Part shown: one piece after another, positions 49,767 through 59,500 of the stretch
How the letters are laid out: each line of letters opens with the position of its first letter
How positions within the stretch are numbered: the stretch's first letter is position 1
From: Alteromonadaceae bacterium 2753L.S.0a.02
GTDB lineage: Bacteria; Pseudomonadota; Gammaproteobacteria; Pseudomonadales; Cellvibrionaceae
Reading direction: 5' to 3'
NCBI GenBank assembly: GCA_007827375.1
Contig: VISH01000002.1
Coordinates: 1,265,001 to 1,329,000 of the forward strand
Length of the DNA stretch: 64,000 bases
Made by a program: the position numbers and the translations under genes
The notes under the pieces: generated by a model
Told to the model about the DNA's origin: nothing
The model's input: only the letters and a program-made list of their open reading frames with translations
Database searches by the model: none

Positions 49767-50198
49767 ATGGCAAAGAAGATTGAAGCTTATATTAAGCTGC
49801 AAGTAAAGGCTGGTCAGGCCAACCCAAGTCCTCCTGTTGGTCCCGCACTGGGTCAGCATGGTGTAAATATCATGGAGTTCTGTAAAGCGTTTAACGCACA
49901 GACTCAAAATCTCGAGCCAGGCGCGCCGGTACCTGTTGTGATCTCTGTTTACAGTGATCGGAGCTTTACCTTCACCATGAAAACCCCGCCTGCTTCCTTC
50001 TTGTTGAAGAAGGCCGCGGGTATCAAGAGTGGCAGTGGTCGTCCAAATACCGAAAAAGTGGGCAAAGTAAACCGTGCTCAGCTTGAAGAAATCGCAACTG
50101 CAAAACGCCCAGACTTGACTGCAGCTGATATGGATGCAGCCGTACGCACCATCGCCGGCTCTGCCCGCGCCATGGGTCTTGATGTGGAGGGTGTGTAA
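49767..50198 (+). CDS. rplK: 50S ribosomal protein L11
   Basis: This 143-residue protein begins KKIEAYIKLQVKAGQANPSPPVGPALGQHG, the conserved L11 N-terminus, and has the C-terminal rRNA-binding domain. It forms the GTPase-associated centre stalk base and is needed for RelA activation. rplA begins at the next base after its stop codon, as a coupled pair. Confidence 0.98.
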   Translation: MAKKIEAYIKLQVKAGQANPSPPVGPALGQHGVNIMEFCKAFNAQTQNLEPGAPVPVVISVYSDRSFTFTMKTPPASFLLKKAAGIKSGSGRPNTEKVGKVNRAQLEEIATAKRPDLTAADMDAAVRTIAGSARAMGLDVEGV

Positions 50199-50894
50199 GT
50201 GGCCAAGTTGACTAAACGACAAAAAACAATCAACGAAAAAATCGATTTCACCAAAACATACGGCATTGACGAAGCGGTTGCTTTGTTGAAAGAGCTGTCC
50301 ACCGTGAAATTCCCCGAAACCGTTGATGCTGCGATTAACCTGGGTATTGACCCGCGTAAATCCGACCAGGCGGTTCGTGGCGCTACGAGTTTGCCGCACG
50401 GTACTGGTAAAGAAGTACGTGTTGCTGTTTTTACCCAAGGTGCAGCGGCTGATGCTGCCAAAGAAGCGGGTGCCGAGCTGGTAGGTATGGAAGATCTCGC
50501 AGACCAGATTAAAGGCGGGATGATGGATTTTGATGTGGTCATCGCCGATCCTGCAGCAATGCGTGTTGTTGGTGCGTTGGGTCAGATTCTTGGTCCACGC
50601 GGCTTAATGCCCAACCCCAAAACCGGCACTGTAACCCCTGATGTTGCTGGTGCGGTTAAAAACGCTAAAGCTGGCCAGGTGCGTTTTCGCGCTGACAAAG
50701 GCGGTGTTATTCATGGTGGTATTGGCAAGATCTCTTTCGACACTACTGCCATCAAAGAAAACCTTGAAGCGTTGATTGCCGATTTGAAAAAAGCCAAGCC
50801 TGCGGCGGCCAAAGGTGTGTATCTCAAGAAGGTATCCTTGAGTACCACAATGGGCCCAGGTTTGACCATTGATCAATCGAGCCTCGAAGTCTAA
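50199..50894 (+). CDS. rplA: 50S ribosomal protein L1
   Basis: This 231-residue protein starts at GTG 50199, directly after the rplK stop. It has the L1 text [33 protein letters not shown]-like segment (here MDFDVV, then [16 protein letters not shown]) and of normal length. It forms the L1 stalk and represses rplKA translation by binding the leader mRNA in related bacteria. Confidence 0.98.
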   Translation: [231 protein letters not shown]

Positions 50895-51186
50895 GGCAGA
50901 TTGATAAACGAACTTTGGGGTCTGATATTGATGCGTTTTTTTTGGCGCGTATATCAATGTCAGGCCGTCAAAGACCGTAGGTGTGAGCTATATTGTCTTG
51001 TTAAGTAAATCTTTTTAAGACTCTCTAGCCCGCTTAATTGACCTTTCAGGTGTGCCTACGCAGACGGTGTGACCCAATTCAGATTTATGGATTTGAATGT
51101 GATCACCGAAACCGGAGCCCTGTGTTTGTTTTTTTAGAATTGAACAAATACGGGATTCTTAACTTCAGATCCAGGAGATTTTAATA
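50895..51186 (+). promoter_or_regulatory. rplA-rplJ intergenic region, probable L10 leader
   Basis: The 292-bp gap before rplJ is where the L10(L12)4-binding mRNA leader and the rplJ promoter lie in other gammaproteobacteria. The sequence has several purine-rich stems but I did not derive a full leader fold. The AGGAG ribosome-binding site is at 51173-51177. Confidence 0.55.
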
Positions 51187-51717
51187 GTGGCTATTGGACT
51201 CGAAGACAAAAAAGCGATTGTCGCTGACGTTAACGAGACTGCAGCTAACGCGTTATCTCTGGTGATTGCCGATGCCCGTGGTGTCACGGTTGGCAATATG
51301 GATGCCTTGCGAAAGCTTGCTCGGGAAAATGGCGTGCGTTTGCGCGTCGTGCGTAACACCCTGGCTAAGCGTGCCATGCAAGGTACTGAATTCGAGTGTG
51401 TAAACGAAGCACTTGTTGGCCCAAGCCTGTTTGGATTTTCGATGGAAGATCCTGGCGCGGCTGCGCGTATCTTTAAAGATTTTGCCAAAGAGCAAGATAA
51501 ATTTGAAGTAAAAGCGCTTTCTGTGGGCGGCAAATTGCTGGACGCCAGTCAAATCGATGCATTGGCCACGCTTCCTACGTTGGAGCAGGCTTTGGGTCAA
51601 TTGGCGAGCGTAATGATCGCACCGGTCACCAAATTGGTTCGTACTTTCAACGAGGTACCCACCAAAGTTACACGTGTTGTTGCGGCTGTTCGCGACCAAA
51701 AACAAGATGCAGCTTAG
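51187..51717 (+). CDS. rplJ: 50S ribosomal protein L10
   Basis: This 176-residue protein starts at GTG 51187 (AGGAG upstream) and has the L10 text EDKKAIVADVNETA and RVVRNTLAKRAM in its rRNA-binding domain, with a C-terminal helix that holds L7/L12 dimers. It forms the stalk with L12 and controls rplJL translation through the leader. Length is normal for gammaproteobacteria. Confidence 0.98.
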   Translation: MAIGLEDKKAIVADVNETAANALSLVIADARGVTVGNMDALRKLARENGVRLRVVRNTLAKRAMQGTEFECVNEALVGPSLFGFSMEDPGAAARIFKDFAKEQDKFEVKALSVGGKLLDASQIDALATLPTLEQALGQLASVMIAPVTKLVRTFNEVPTKVTRVVAAVRDQKQDAA

Positions 51718-51774
51718 TTCCCCTTTGGGAAAAACTGTATCTGTTAATTAACGATTTAAATTGGAGATTGAGTA

Positions 51775-52158
51775 ATGGCTCTTTCTAAAGAAGATATTTT
51801 AAATGCGATTGCCGAAATGTCGGTAATGGACGTAGTTGAACTTGTTGCTGCGATGGAAGAAAAATTCGGTGTTTCCGCTGCTGCCGCTGTTGCCGTTGCT
51901 GCACCTGCTGCCGGTGGTGACGCTGGTGGCGCTGCCGCTGAAGAACAAACTGAGTTTGATGTTGTTCTTTCTGCCGCTGGTGACAAGAAAGTTAATGTGA
52001 TCAAGGCTGTTCGTGCAATTACTGGTTTGGGCCTGAAAGAAGCCAAGGCCATGGTTGATGGTGCACCTAGCACGGTTAAAGAAGCTATGTCTAAAGATGA
52101 CGCAGAAGAAGCCAAGAAGCAGTTGGAAGAAGCTGGCGCATCTGTTGAGCTTAAGTAA
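51775..52158 (+). CDS. rplL: 50S ribosomal protein L7/L12
   Basis: This 127-residue acidic protein has an N-terminal dimerisation domain, an Ala/Gly hinge (about 34-55) and the C-terminal domain that recruits elongation factors, with KKVNVIKAVRAITGLGLKEAKAMVDGAP as its signature. It is followed by an attenuator-like hairpin before rpoB. Confidence 0.98.
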   Translation: MALSKEDILNAIAEMSVMDVVELVAAMEEKFGVSAAAAVAVAAPAAGGDAGGAAAEEQTEFDVVLSAAGDKKVNVIKAVRAITGLGLKEAKAMVDGAPSTVKEAMSKDDAEEAKKQLEEAGASVELK

Positions 52159-52203
52159 GTTGCAGTACCAAGCTGCCCGGATAGCTGGGTAGTTTATACG
52201 AAC

Positions 52204-52235
52204 AAGGTCAGTGGGTTTCCGCCCCCTGGCCTTTT
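52204..52235 (+). terminator. Attenuator-like hairpin between rplL and rpoB
   Basis: AAGGTCAG-T-GGG (52204-52215) pairs with CCC-C-CTGGCCTT (52222-52233), 11 pairs with one mismatch and one G-T, followed by TT. A weaker hairpin (CTGCCC/GGGTAG, 52173-52192) precedes it. In E. coli a partial terminator in this gap sets the ratio of ribosomal-protein to RNA-polymerase transcripts, and this one probably does the same. Confidence 0.7.
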
Positions 52236-52362
52236 CCCGTTTGCGATCAACGTATGATCGAAGTGTGTTAGCTAGATGAGACGCGCGAATTTCACACGGT
52301 AATAAACCAAGGCTCACCCGGCCTTTGCCTAAAGCACTCCGTGAACAAGCTGAGGAACACTA

Positions 52363-55300
52363 ATGGCTTACTCATATACTGAGAAAAAACGTATCCGCAA
52401 GGATTTTGGCAAACTGCCAAATGTCATGGAAGTACCCTATCTTCTGGCGATTCAGTTGGATTCCTATCGAAAATTTACCCAGGCCGACCGACCAGCCCCT
52501 GAGAGACTGGATATTGGTCTACAAGCAGCTTTTAAATCGGTATTCCCTATCGTAAGTTATTCTGGGAATGCTGCACTCGAGTACGTAAGTTACTCCCTCG
52601 GCAAGCCCGTGTTCGATGTCAGCGAGTGTGTGTTGCGTGGTGCCACATTTGCAGTGCCGCTGCGCGTTAAAGTTCGTCTTATTATTTATGACCGTGAGTC
52701 TTCCAGTAAGGCGATTAAAGATATTAAAGAACAAGAAGTTTACATGGGCGAAATTCCGTTGATGACAGACAACGGTACTTTCGTGATTAATGGTACTGAG
52801 CGTGTCATCGTGTCTCAGTTACATCGCTCTCCCGGTGTGTTTTTTGAGCACGACAAAGGTAAGACTCATTCCTCCGGCAAGCTGCTTTATTCCGCCCGTG
52901 TGATTCCTTATCGTGGTTCATGGCTCGATTTCGAGTTCGACCCGAAAGATCTCGTTTACGTTCGTATCGATCGCCGTCGTAAATTGCCGGCGACAATTTT
53001 ATTGCGTGCTCTTAGCTATTCAGCCGAAGAAATGCTCGATATGTTTTTCGAAACTTCGCGCATAACCTTGAGTGATGAAGAAGTTAAGCTGGAATTGGTT
53101 CCATCGCGATTGCGCGGTGAAGTGACCACCTTCGAGATCAAAGACGCCGAAGGCAACGTTGTGGTTGAGGAAGGGCGCCGCATAACCGCGCGTCATATTC
53201 GCCAGTTGGAAAAGGCCAACGTCACCGAGCTCGATATTCCTCGTGAATATGTGCTGGGCAAGGCGCTGGCAAAAAATATCATCGATACCAACACCGGCGA
53301 GGTTCTGTTCGAGTGTAATACTGAAATCACCGAAGAAATCCTCGAGGGCCTGCAGGCTGCCAAGGTTTCTGAGATCGAAATTCTATACACTAATGATCTC
53401 GACTGTGGTGCCTTTGTTTCAGAAACCCTGCGATCCGATCCCACACGTACGGAGCTGGAAGCGCTCGTAGAAATTTATCGTATGATGCGCCCTGGCGAGC
53501 CTCCTACCAAAGAGTCTGCAGAAGGTTTGTTCCAAAATTTGTTTTTCAGTGCCGAGCGTTACGATCTTTCAGCGGTGGGCCGTATGAAGTTCAACCGCCG
53601 TCTGGGGCGTGATGACGAAGTCGGTGAAGGCACATTGTCGCGCGAAGATATCGTCGATGTGCTGAAAACCCTTATCAGCATTCGCAACGGTCAGGGAACG
53701 GTAGATGATATCGATCACCTGGGTAACCGTCGCGTTCGCTCTGTAGGTGAGATGGCTGAAAACCAATTCCGCGTTGGTTTGGTTCGTGTAGAACGTGCTG
53801 TTAAAGAGCGTTTGTCCATGGCTGAGAGCGAAGGTTTGATGCCCCAGGACCTGATCAATGCGAAGCCAGTTGCCGCCGCCGTAAAAGAGTTCTTTGGTTC
53901 GAGCCAGTTGTCGCAGTTTATGGACCAAAACAATCCTCTGTCGGAAATCACTCATAAGCGTCGTGTATCTGCGCTCGGCCCGGGTGGTTTAACCCGCGAA
54001 CGTGCGGGCTTTGAAGTGCGCGACGTTCACCCCACCCATTATGGTCGGGTGTGTCCTATCGAAACACCGGAAGGTCCGAATATTGGTTTGATTAACTCGT
54101 TGGCAACCTATGCACGTACCAATAATTACGGATTTCTGGAAAGCCCACACCGTAAGGTCGTTGACGGCCAGGTTACCGATGACATTGAATATCTCTCGGC
54201 GATTAACGAAGCGCAGTATGTGATTGCGCAAGCCTCTGCTGCTACCGATGGCCAGGGACGTTTGACCGATGAATTGGTTTCTGTGCGCTACCAAAACGAA
54301 TTTACTTTAAAGGCAGCCAATGAAGTGCAGTATATGGATGTGTCGCCTCGCCAGGTGGTGTCTGTTGCTGCATCTCTTATCCCGTTCCTGGAGCACGATG
54401 ATGCTAACCGTGCCTTGATGGGCTCCAACATGCAACGTCAGGCTGTACCCACGCTCAAGGCGGAAAAACCGGTTGTGGGCACTGGAATGGAACGCAATGT
54501 TGCACGCGATTCTGGTGTGTGTGTTGTTGCCAAGCGTGGCGGCACTATTGAAAGTGTGGACGCGGGTCGTATCGTTGTGCGAGTTGCAGATGCAGAAGTG
54601 GCCGCTGGCGATGCGGGTGTGGATATCTACAACCTCATTAAATACACGCGATCCAATCAGAATACCTGTATCAATCAACGCCCTATTGTGAGCAAAGGCG
54701 ATGCAATTTCGCGTGGCGATATTTTGGCTGACGGCCCGTCCGTTGACCTCGGTGAACTGGCGCTGGGTCAGAATATGCGTATCGCATTTATGACCTGGAA
54801 TGGTTACAACTTCGAAGATTCCATTTTGGTTTCCGAACGCGTTGTACAGGAAGATCGTTTCACCACTATTCACATTCAGGAACTCACCTGTATTGCACGT
54901 GATACCAAGTTGGGTAGCGAGGAAATTACCGCAGATATTCCCAATGTGGGCGAGGGTGCTTTAGCAAAGCTGGACGAGTCCGGTATTGTTTATGTCGGTG
55001 CTGAAGTTGGCGCTGGCGATATTCTGGTGGGTAAAGTAACGCCAAAGGGCGAAACTCAGTTAACGCCTGAAGAAAAGTTGCTGCGTGCGATTTTCGGTGA
55101 GAAAGCGTCTGACGTTAAAGATACCTCGTTGCGAGTTCCTTCCAGTGTGAAGGGTACCGTTATCGACGTTCAGGTGTTTACACGCGACGGCCTTGAGAAA
55201 GACCAACGCTCGCTGGAAATCGAAAAATCCCAGTTGGATCAAGTACGCAAAGACCTCAACGAAGAATACCGTATCGTTGAAGGTGCAACCTTTGCACGTT

Positions 55301-56445
55301 TACGTGCCTCACTGGTTGGGCAAACTGCCGCCAGTGGCAAGGGAGTAAAAAAAGGTGAAGCTGTTAGTGATGCGATGTTGAATGATCTGGCCCGTGAAGA
55401 TTGGTTCAAGATTCGTATGTCGGACGAAACGCTTAACGAGCAGCTGGATGCCGCTGAGCAACAGTTGCTTGAACGTCGTAAGGAACTTGATGAGCGTTTT
55501 GAAGACAAGAAGCGCAAGCTTGAAACTGGTGACGATCTCGCGCCTGGTGTGTTGAAAATCGTCAAAGTTTATCTCGCGATCAAGCGTCGTATTCAGCCGG
55601 GTGACAAGATGGCCGGTCGCCACGGTAACAAGGGTGTAATTTCTGTGATTATGCCCGTTGAAGATATGCCGTACGATGAAAATGGTGAGCCAATTGATAT
55701 CGTACTCAATCCACTGGGTGTGCCTTCGCGCATGAATGTGGGGCAGATTCTCGAGACCCACTTGGGGCTGGCTTCAAAAGGTTTGGGTCGCAAGATCGAA
55801 GACATGCTCAAGCAGCAAAAAGCGGTTTCTGAATTGCGCGATTTGCTCGGCAAGATTTATAACGAGATCGGCCACGGTTACAAAGAAGAAGATCTCGCTT
55901 CGTTTAGTGACGAAGAAATCATCGAGCTTTCAAATAATCTACGCGCTGGCGTCCCCATGGCAACCCGAGCCTTTGACGGCGCCGCAGAATCGGAAATCAA
56001 GCAACTTCTTACACTGGCAGATATGCCCGAGTCCGGCCAAATGACCCTTTACGATGGCCGCACCGGTGACGCTTTTCAGCGTCCTGTCACTGTGGGTTAT
56101 ATGTACATGCTCAAGCTCAACCATCTGGTTGATGACAAGATGCACGCACGTTCCACCGGCTCATACAGCCTCGTTACTCAGCAGCCGCTGGGTGGTAAAG
56201 CGCAGTTTGGTGGTCAGCGTTTCGGTGAGATGGAGGTGTGGGCTCTCGAAGCCTATGGTGCTGCGTACACCTTGCAGGAAATGCTCACGGTGAAGTCAGA
56301 CGATGTTAATGGTCGAACCAAAATGTACAAAAACATTGTGGATGGTGACCACCGCATGGAGCCTGGTATGCCCGAGTCCTTTAACGTGTTGGTTAAAGAA
56401 ATTCGTTCGCTGGGTATTAACATCGAACTTGAGCAAGATTCTTAA
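52363..56445 (+). CDS. rpoB: DNA-directed RNA polymerase beta subunit
   Basis: This 1360-residue subunit has the rifampicin-pocket region SSQLSQFMDQNNPLSEITHKRRVSALGPGG (about 510-540) in wild-type form, the switch region GDKMAGRHGNKGV, and the C-terminal MTVKSDDVNGRTKMYKNIV. It forms half of the catalytic centre and clamp. The gene lies 79 bp before rpoC with normal order and length. Confidence 0.99.
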   Translation: MAYSYTEKKRIRKDFGKLPNVMEVPYLLAIQLDSYRKFTQADRPAPERLDIGLQAAFKSVFPIVSYSGNAALEYVSYSLGKPVFDVSECVLRGATFAVPLRVKVRLIIYDRESSSKAIKDIKEQEVYMGEIPLMTDNGTFVINGTERVIVSQLHRSPGVFFEHDKGKTHSSGKLLYSARVIPYRGSWLDFEFDPKDLVYVRIDRRRKLPATILLRALSYSAEEMLDMFFETSRITLSDEEVKLELVPSRLRGEVTTFEIKDAEGNVVVEEGRRITARHIRQLEKANVTELDIPREYVLGKALAKNIIDTNTGEVLFECNTEITEEILEGLQAAKVSEIEILYTNDLDCGAFVSETLRSDPTRTELEALVEIYRMMRPGEPPTKESAEGLFQNLFFSAERYDLSAVGRMKFNRRLGRDDEVGEGTLSREDIVDVLKTLISIRNGQGTVDDIDHLGNRRVRSVGEMAENQFRVGLVRVERAVKERLSMAESEGLMPQDLINAKPVAAAVKEFFGSSQLSQFMDQNNPLSEITHKRRVSALGPGGLTRERAGFEVRDVHPTHYGRVCPIETPEGPNIGLINSLATYARTNNYGFLESPHRKVVDGQVTDDIEYLSAINEAQYVIAQASAATDGQGRLTDELVSVRYQNEFTLKAANEVQYMDVSPRQVVSVAASLIPFLEHDDANRALMGSNMQRQAVPTLKAEKPVVGTGMERNVARDSGVCVVAKRGGTIESVDAGRIVVRVADAEVAAGDAGVDIYNLIKYTRSNQNTCINQRPIVSKGDAISRGDILADGPSVDLGELALGQNMRIAFMTWNGYNFEDSILVSERVVQEDRFTTIHIQELTCIARDTKLGSEEITADIPNVGEGALAKLDESGIVYVGAEVGAGDILVGKVTPKGETQLTPEEKLLRAIFGEKASDVKDTSLRVPSSVKGTVIDVQVFTRDGLEKDQRSLEIEKSQLDQVRKDLNEEYRIVEGATFARLRASLVGQTAASGKGVKKGEAVSDAMLNDLAREDWFKIRMSDETLNEQLDAAEQQLLERRKELDERFEDKKRKLETGDDLAPGVLKIVKVYLAIKRRIQPGDKMAGRHGNKGVISVIMPVEDMPYDENGEPIDIVLNPLGVPSRMNVGQILETHLGLASKGLGRKIEDMLKQQKAVSELRDLLGKIYNEIGHGYKEEDLASFSDEEIIELSNNLRAGVPMATRAFDGAAESEIKQLLTLADMPESGQMTLYDGRTGDAFQRPVTVGYMYMLKLNHLVDDKMHARSTGSYSLVTQQPLGGKAQFGGQRFGEMEVWALEAYGAAYTLQEMLTVKSDDVNGRTKMYKNIVDGDHRMEPGMPESFNVLVKEIRSLGINIELEQDS

Positions 56446-56524
56446 GTTTCACGAATCAAACGGTGGTGGGCGCAATGCGAATGCGTTCGCCCACTGTGCA
56501 TAAGCACCCACTGGAGGAACAGCT

Positions 56525-59500
56525 TTGAAAGACTTACTTAATTTGTTGAAAAATCAGGGTCAAACAGACGAGTTCGACGGTATCCGTATCGGCCTCGCTT
56601 CACCTGATATGATTCGCTCCTGGTCGTTTGGTGAAGTGAAAAAGCCAGAGACCATTAATTACCGAACCTTCAAGCCCGAGCGTGAAGGTTTGTTCTGTGC
56701 CAAGATTTTTGGCCCTGTAAAAGATTACGAATGCTTGTGTGGTAAATACAAGCGCATGAAGCATCGCGGAATTATCTGTGAGAAGTGTGGTGTTGAGGTA
56801 ACCCTGGCAAAAGTGCGCCGCGAACGTATGGGCCACATTGAATTGGCGTGTCCAACTGCGCACATCTGGTTCCTTAAATCGCTACCCAGCCGCATTGGTT
56901 TGCTGCTTGATATGACACTGCGTAGTATCGAGCGCGTATTATACTTTGAATCCTTTGTTGTCACCGATCCAGGTATGACAACTTTGGAGCGCGGTCAGTT
57001 ATTAACTGATGAACAATACTTCGAGGCGATGGAAGAATTCGGTGATGAGTTCGAAGCCAAGATGGGTGCTGAAGCTATTCAGCAATTGGTACGCGATATC
57101 GATCTCGATCGCGAAGCGCAATCCATTCGTGAAGAAATTCCCAATACCAATTCCGAAACCAAAATTAAAAAGCTTTCAAAACGTTTGAAGTTATTGGAAG
57201 CTTTTATACAGTCGGGCAACAAACCGGAGTGGATGATTTTAGAAGCGTTGCCAGTTTTGCCGCCGGATTTACGCCCGTTGGTTCCTCTTGACGGTGGTCG
57301 TTTTGCGACGTCTGATTTGAACGATTTATACCGTCGTGTAATCAACCGTAACAACCGTCTTAAGCGCCTGCTCGACCTGAATGCGCCTGATATTATTGTG
57401 CGCAATGAAAAGCGCATGCTTCAGGAAGCCGTTGATGCATTGTTGGATAACGGCCGCCGCGGTCGTGCCATCACCGGTTCAAACAAGCGCCCTCTGAAAT
57501 CGCTGGCAGACATGATCAAAGGTAAGCAGGGTCGATTCCGTCAGAACTTGTTGGGTAAGCGTGTGGATTATTCCGGTCGTTCGGTGATTGTAACCGGCCC
57601 GACTCTGCGTTTACATCAGTGTGGGTTGCCAAAGAAAATGGCGCTGGAATTGTTCAAACCCTTTATCTTCAGCAAGCTGGAATTGCGTGGATTGGCGACC
57701 ACCATTAAGGCAGCCAAGAAAATGGTCGAACGTGAAGAACCCGTCGTTTGGGATATTCTCGACGAAGTTATTCGCGAACACCCGGTATTACTTAATCGTG
57801 CGCCGACCTTACACCGTTTAGGTATTCAGGCTTTTGAGCCTGTGCTGATTGAAGGTAAAGCCATTCAATTACACCCGCTGGTTTGTGCAGCCTATAACGC
57901 TGACTTCGACGGTGACCAAATGGCTGTGCACGTACCTCTGACGCTCGAAGCTCAATTAGAAGCGCGTGCATTGATGATGTCCACCAACAACATTCTATCA
58001 CCGGCTTCTGGTGAGCCGATTATTGTGCCATCGCAAGATGTGGTGCTGGGTCTCTACTGGATGACGCGGGAGCGTATTAACGACCTTGGCGAGGGCATGG
58101 TTTTCTCCGATACCAAAGAAGTTTCACGAGCCTTCTACGCCAAGAAAGTTGGCCTGCAAGCGAAAATTAAAGTGCGTATTCGCGAAGCAAAAATCCGTGA
58201 AGACGGCGAAAAAGAAGAGAGTATTCGTTTTCTGGATACCACGGTTGGACGTGTTTTGTTGTGGGAAATCGTACCCGATGGCATCGCATTTGAAATGGTA
58301 AACCGCCCGATGGTTAAAAAAGCCATTTCCGCGATTATCAATTTCTGTTACCGCGTAGTTGGCCTAAAAGCGACTGTTATTTTCGCTGACCAATTGATGT
58401 ATATGGGTTATGACTTCAGTACCAAGTCGGGTGCCTCGATTGGGGTTAACGACTTTGAAATTCCAGAAGCCAAGGCCAATATTATTGATAGTGCTGAAGC
58501 CGAAGTGAAAGAGATTGAAAGTCAGTACGCTTCGGGCTTGGTAACTCAGGGCGAGAAGTACAACAAGGTGATCGACATCTGGTCACGCGCCAACGATTTG
58601 GTGGCGAAATCCATGATGGAAGGTATCTCTACTGAAACTGTTATAAATCGCCAAGGGGAAGAAGATAAGCAAGCTTCCTACAATTCTGTGTTTATGTACG
58701 CCGATTCTGGTGCACGTGGTTCGCCCGCTCAGATTCGTCAGTTGGCCGGTATGCGCGGTTTGATGGCTCGACCTGATGGTTCCATTATTGAAACCCCCAT
58801 CACTGCGAATTTCCGTGAAGGCCTGAACGTATTGCAGTACTTCATTTCTACCCACGGTGCTCGTAAAGGCTTGGCGGATACCGCTCTGAAAACTGCGAAC
58901 TCCGGTTATTTGACTCGGCGCCTCGTGGATGTTGCTCAGGATGTGGTAATCACCTCGCCCGACTGCGGTACCGATGAAGGTCTTACCATGGCACCGGTTA
59001 TTGAAGGTGGTGACATCATCGAATCTTTGGGGGATCGAATTCTGGGGCGTGTCGTAGCTCAGGACGTGATTCGTCCCGGTAGTGATGAAATTCTGATTCC
59101 CGCGGGCACCATGATCGATGAAAAATGGGTTGATCGTGTTGAGGCCATGGGCATCGACGAAGTGATTGTGCGTTCTGCAATTACCTGTGAAAGCCGTTAT
59201 GGCATTTGTGCACAGTGCTACGGCCGTGATCTGGCTCGTGGTCATCGTGCCAATATCGGTGAATCTGTCGGTGTAATTGCGGCGCAGTCCATTGGTGAGC
59301 CGGGTACCCAGCTCACCATGCGTACCTTCCACATTGGTGGTGCTGCGAGCCGGGCCTCTGCTGCCGACAGTATTCAGGTAAAACAGGACGGTACCATTCG
59401 TCTTCACAACATTAAGGTTGTTACTCGTTCGTCCGGCGAGTTGGTTGCGGTGAGCCGCTCTGGTGAGCTGGCAGTTGCCGACCCTGCGGGCCGTGAACGT

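Noticed and set aside
54307..54873. 188-codon minus-strand frame inside rpoB, with others like it nearby
   Set aside because: Antisense to conserved rpoB sequence and low-complexity in character; no start signal.
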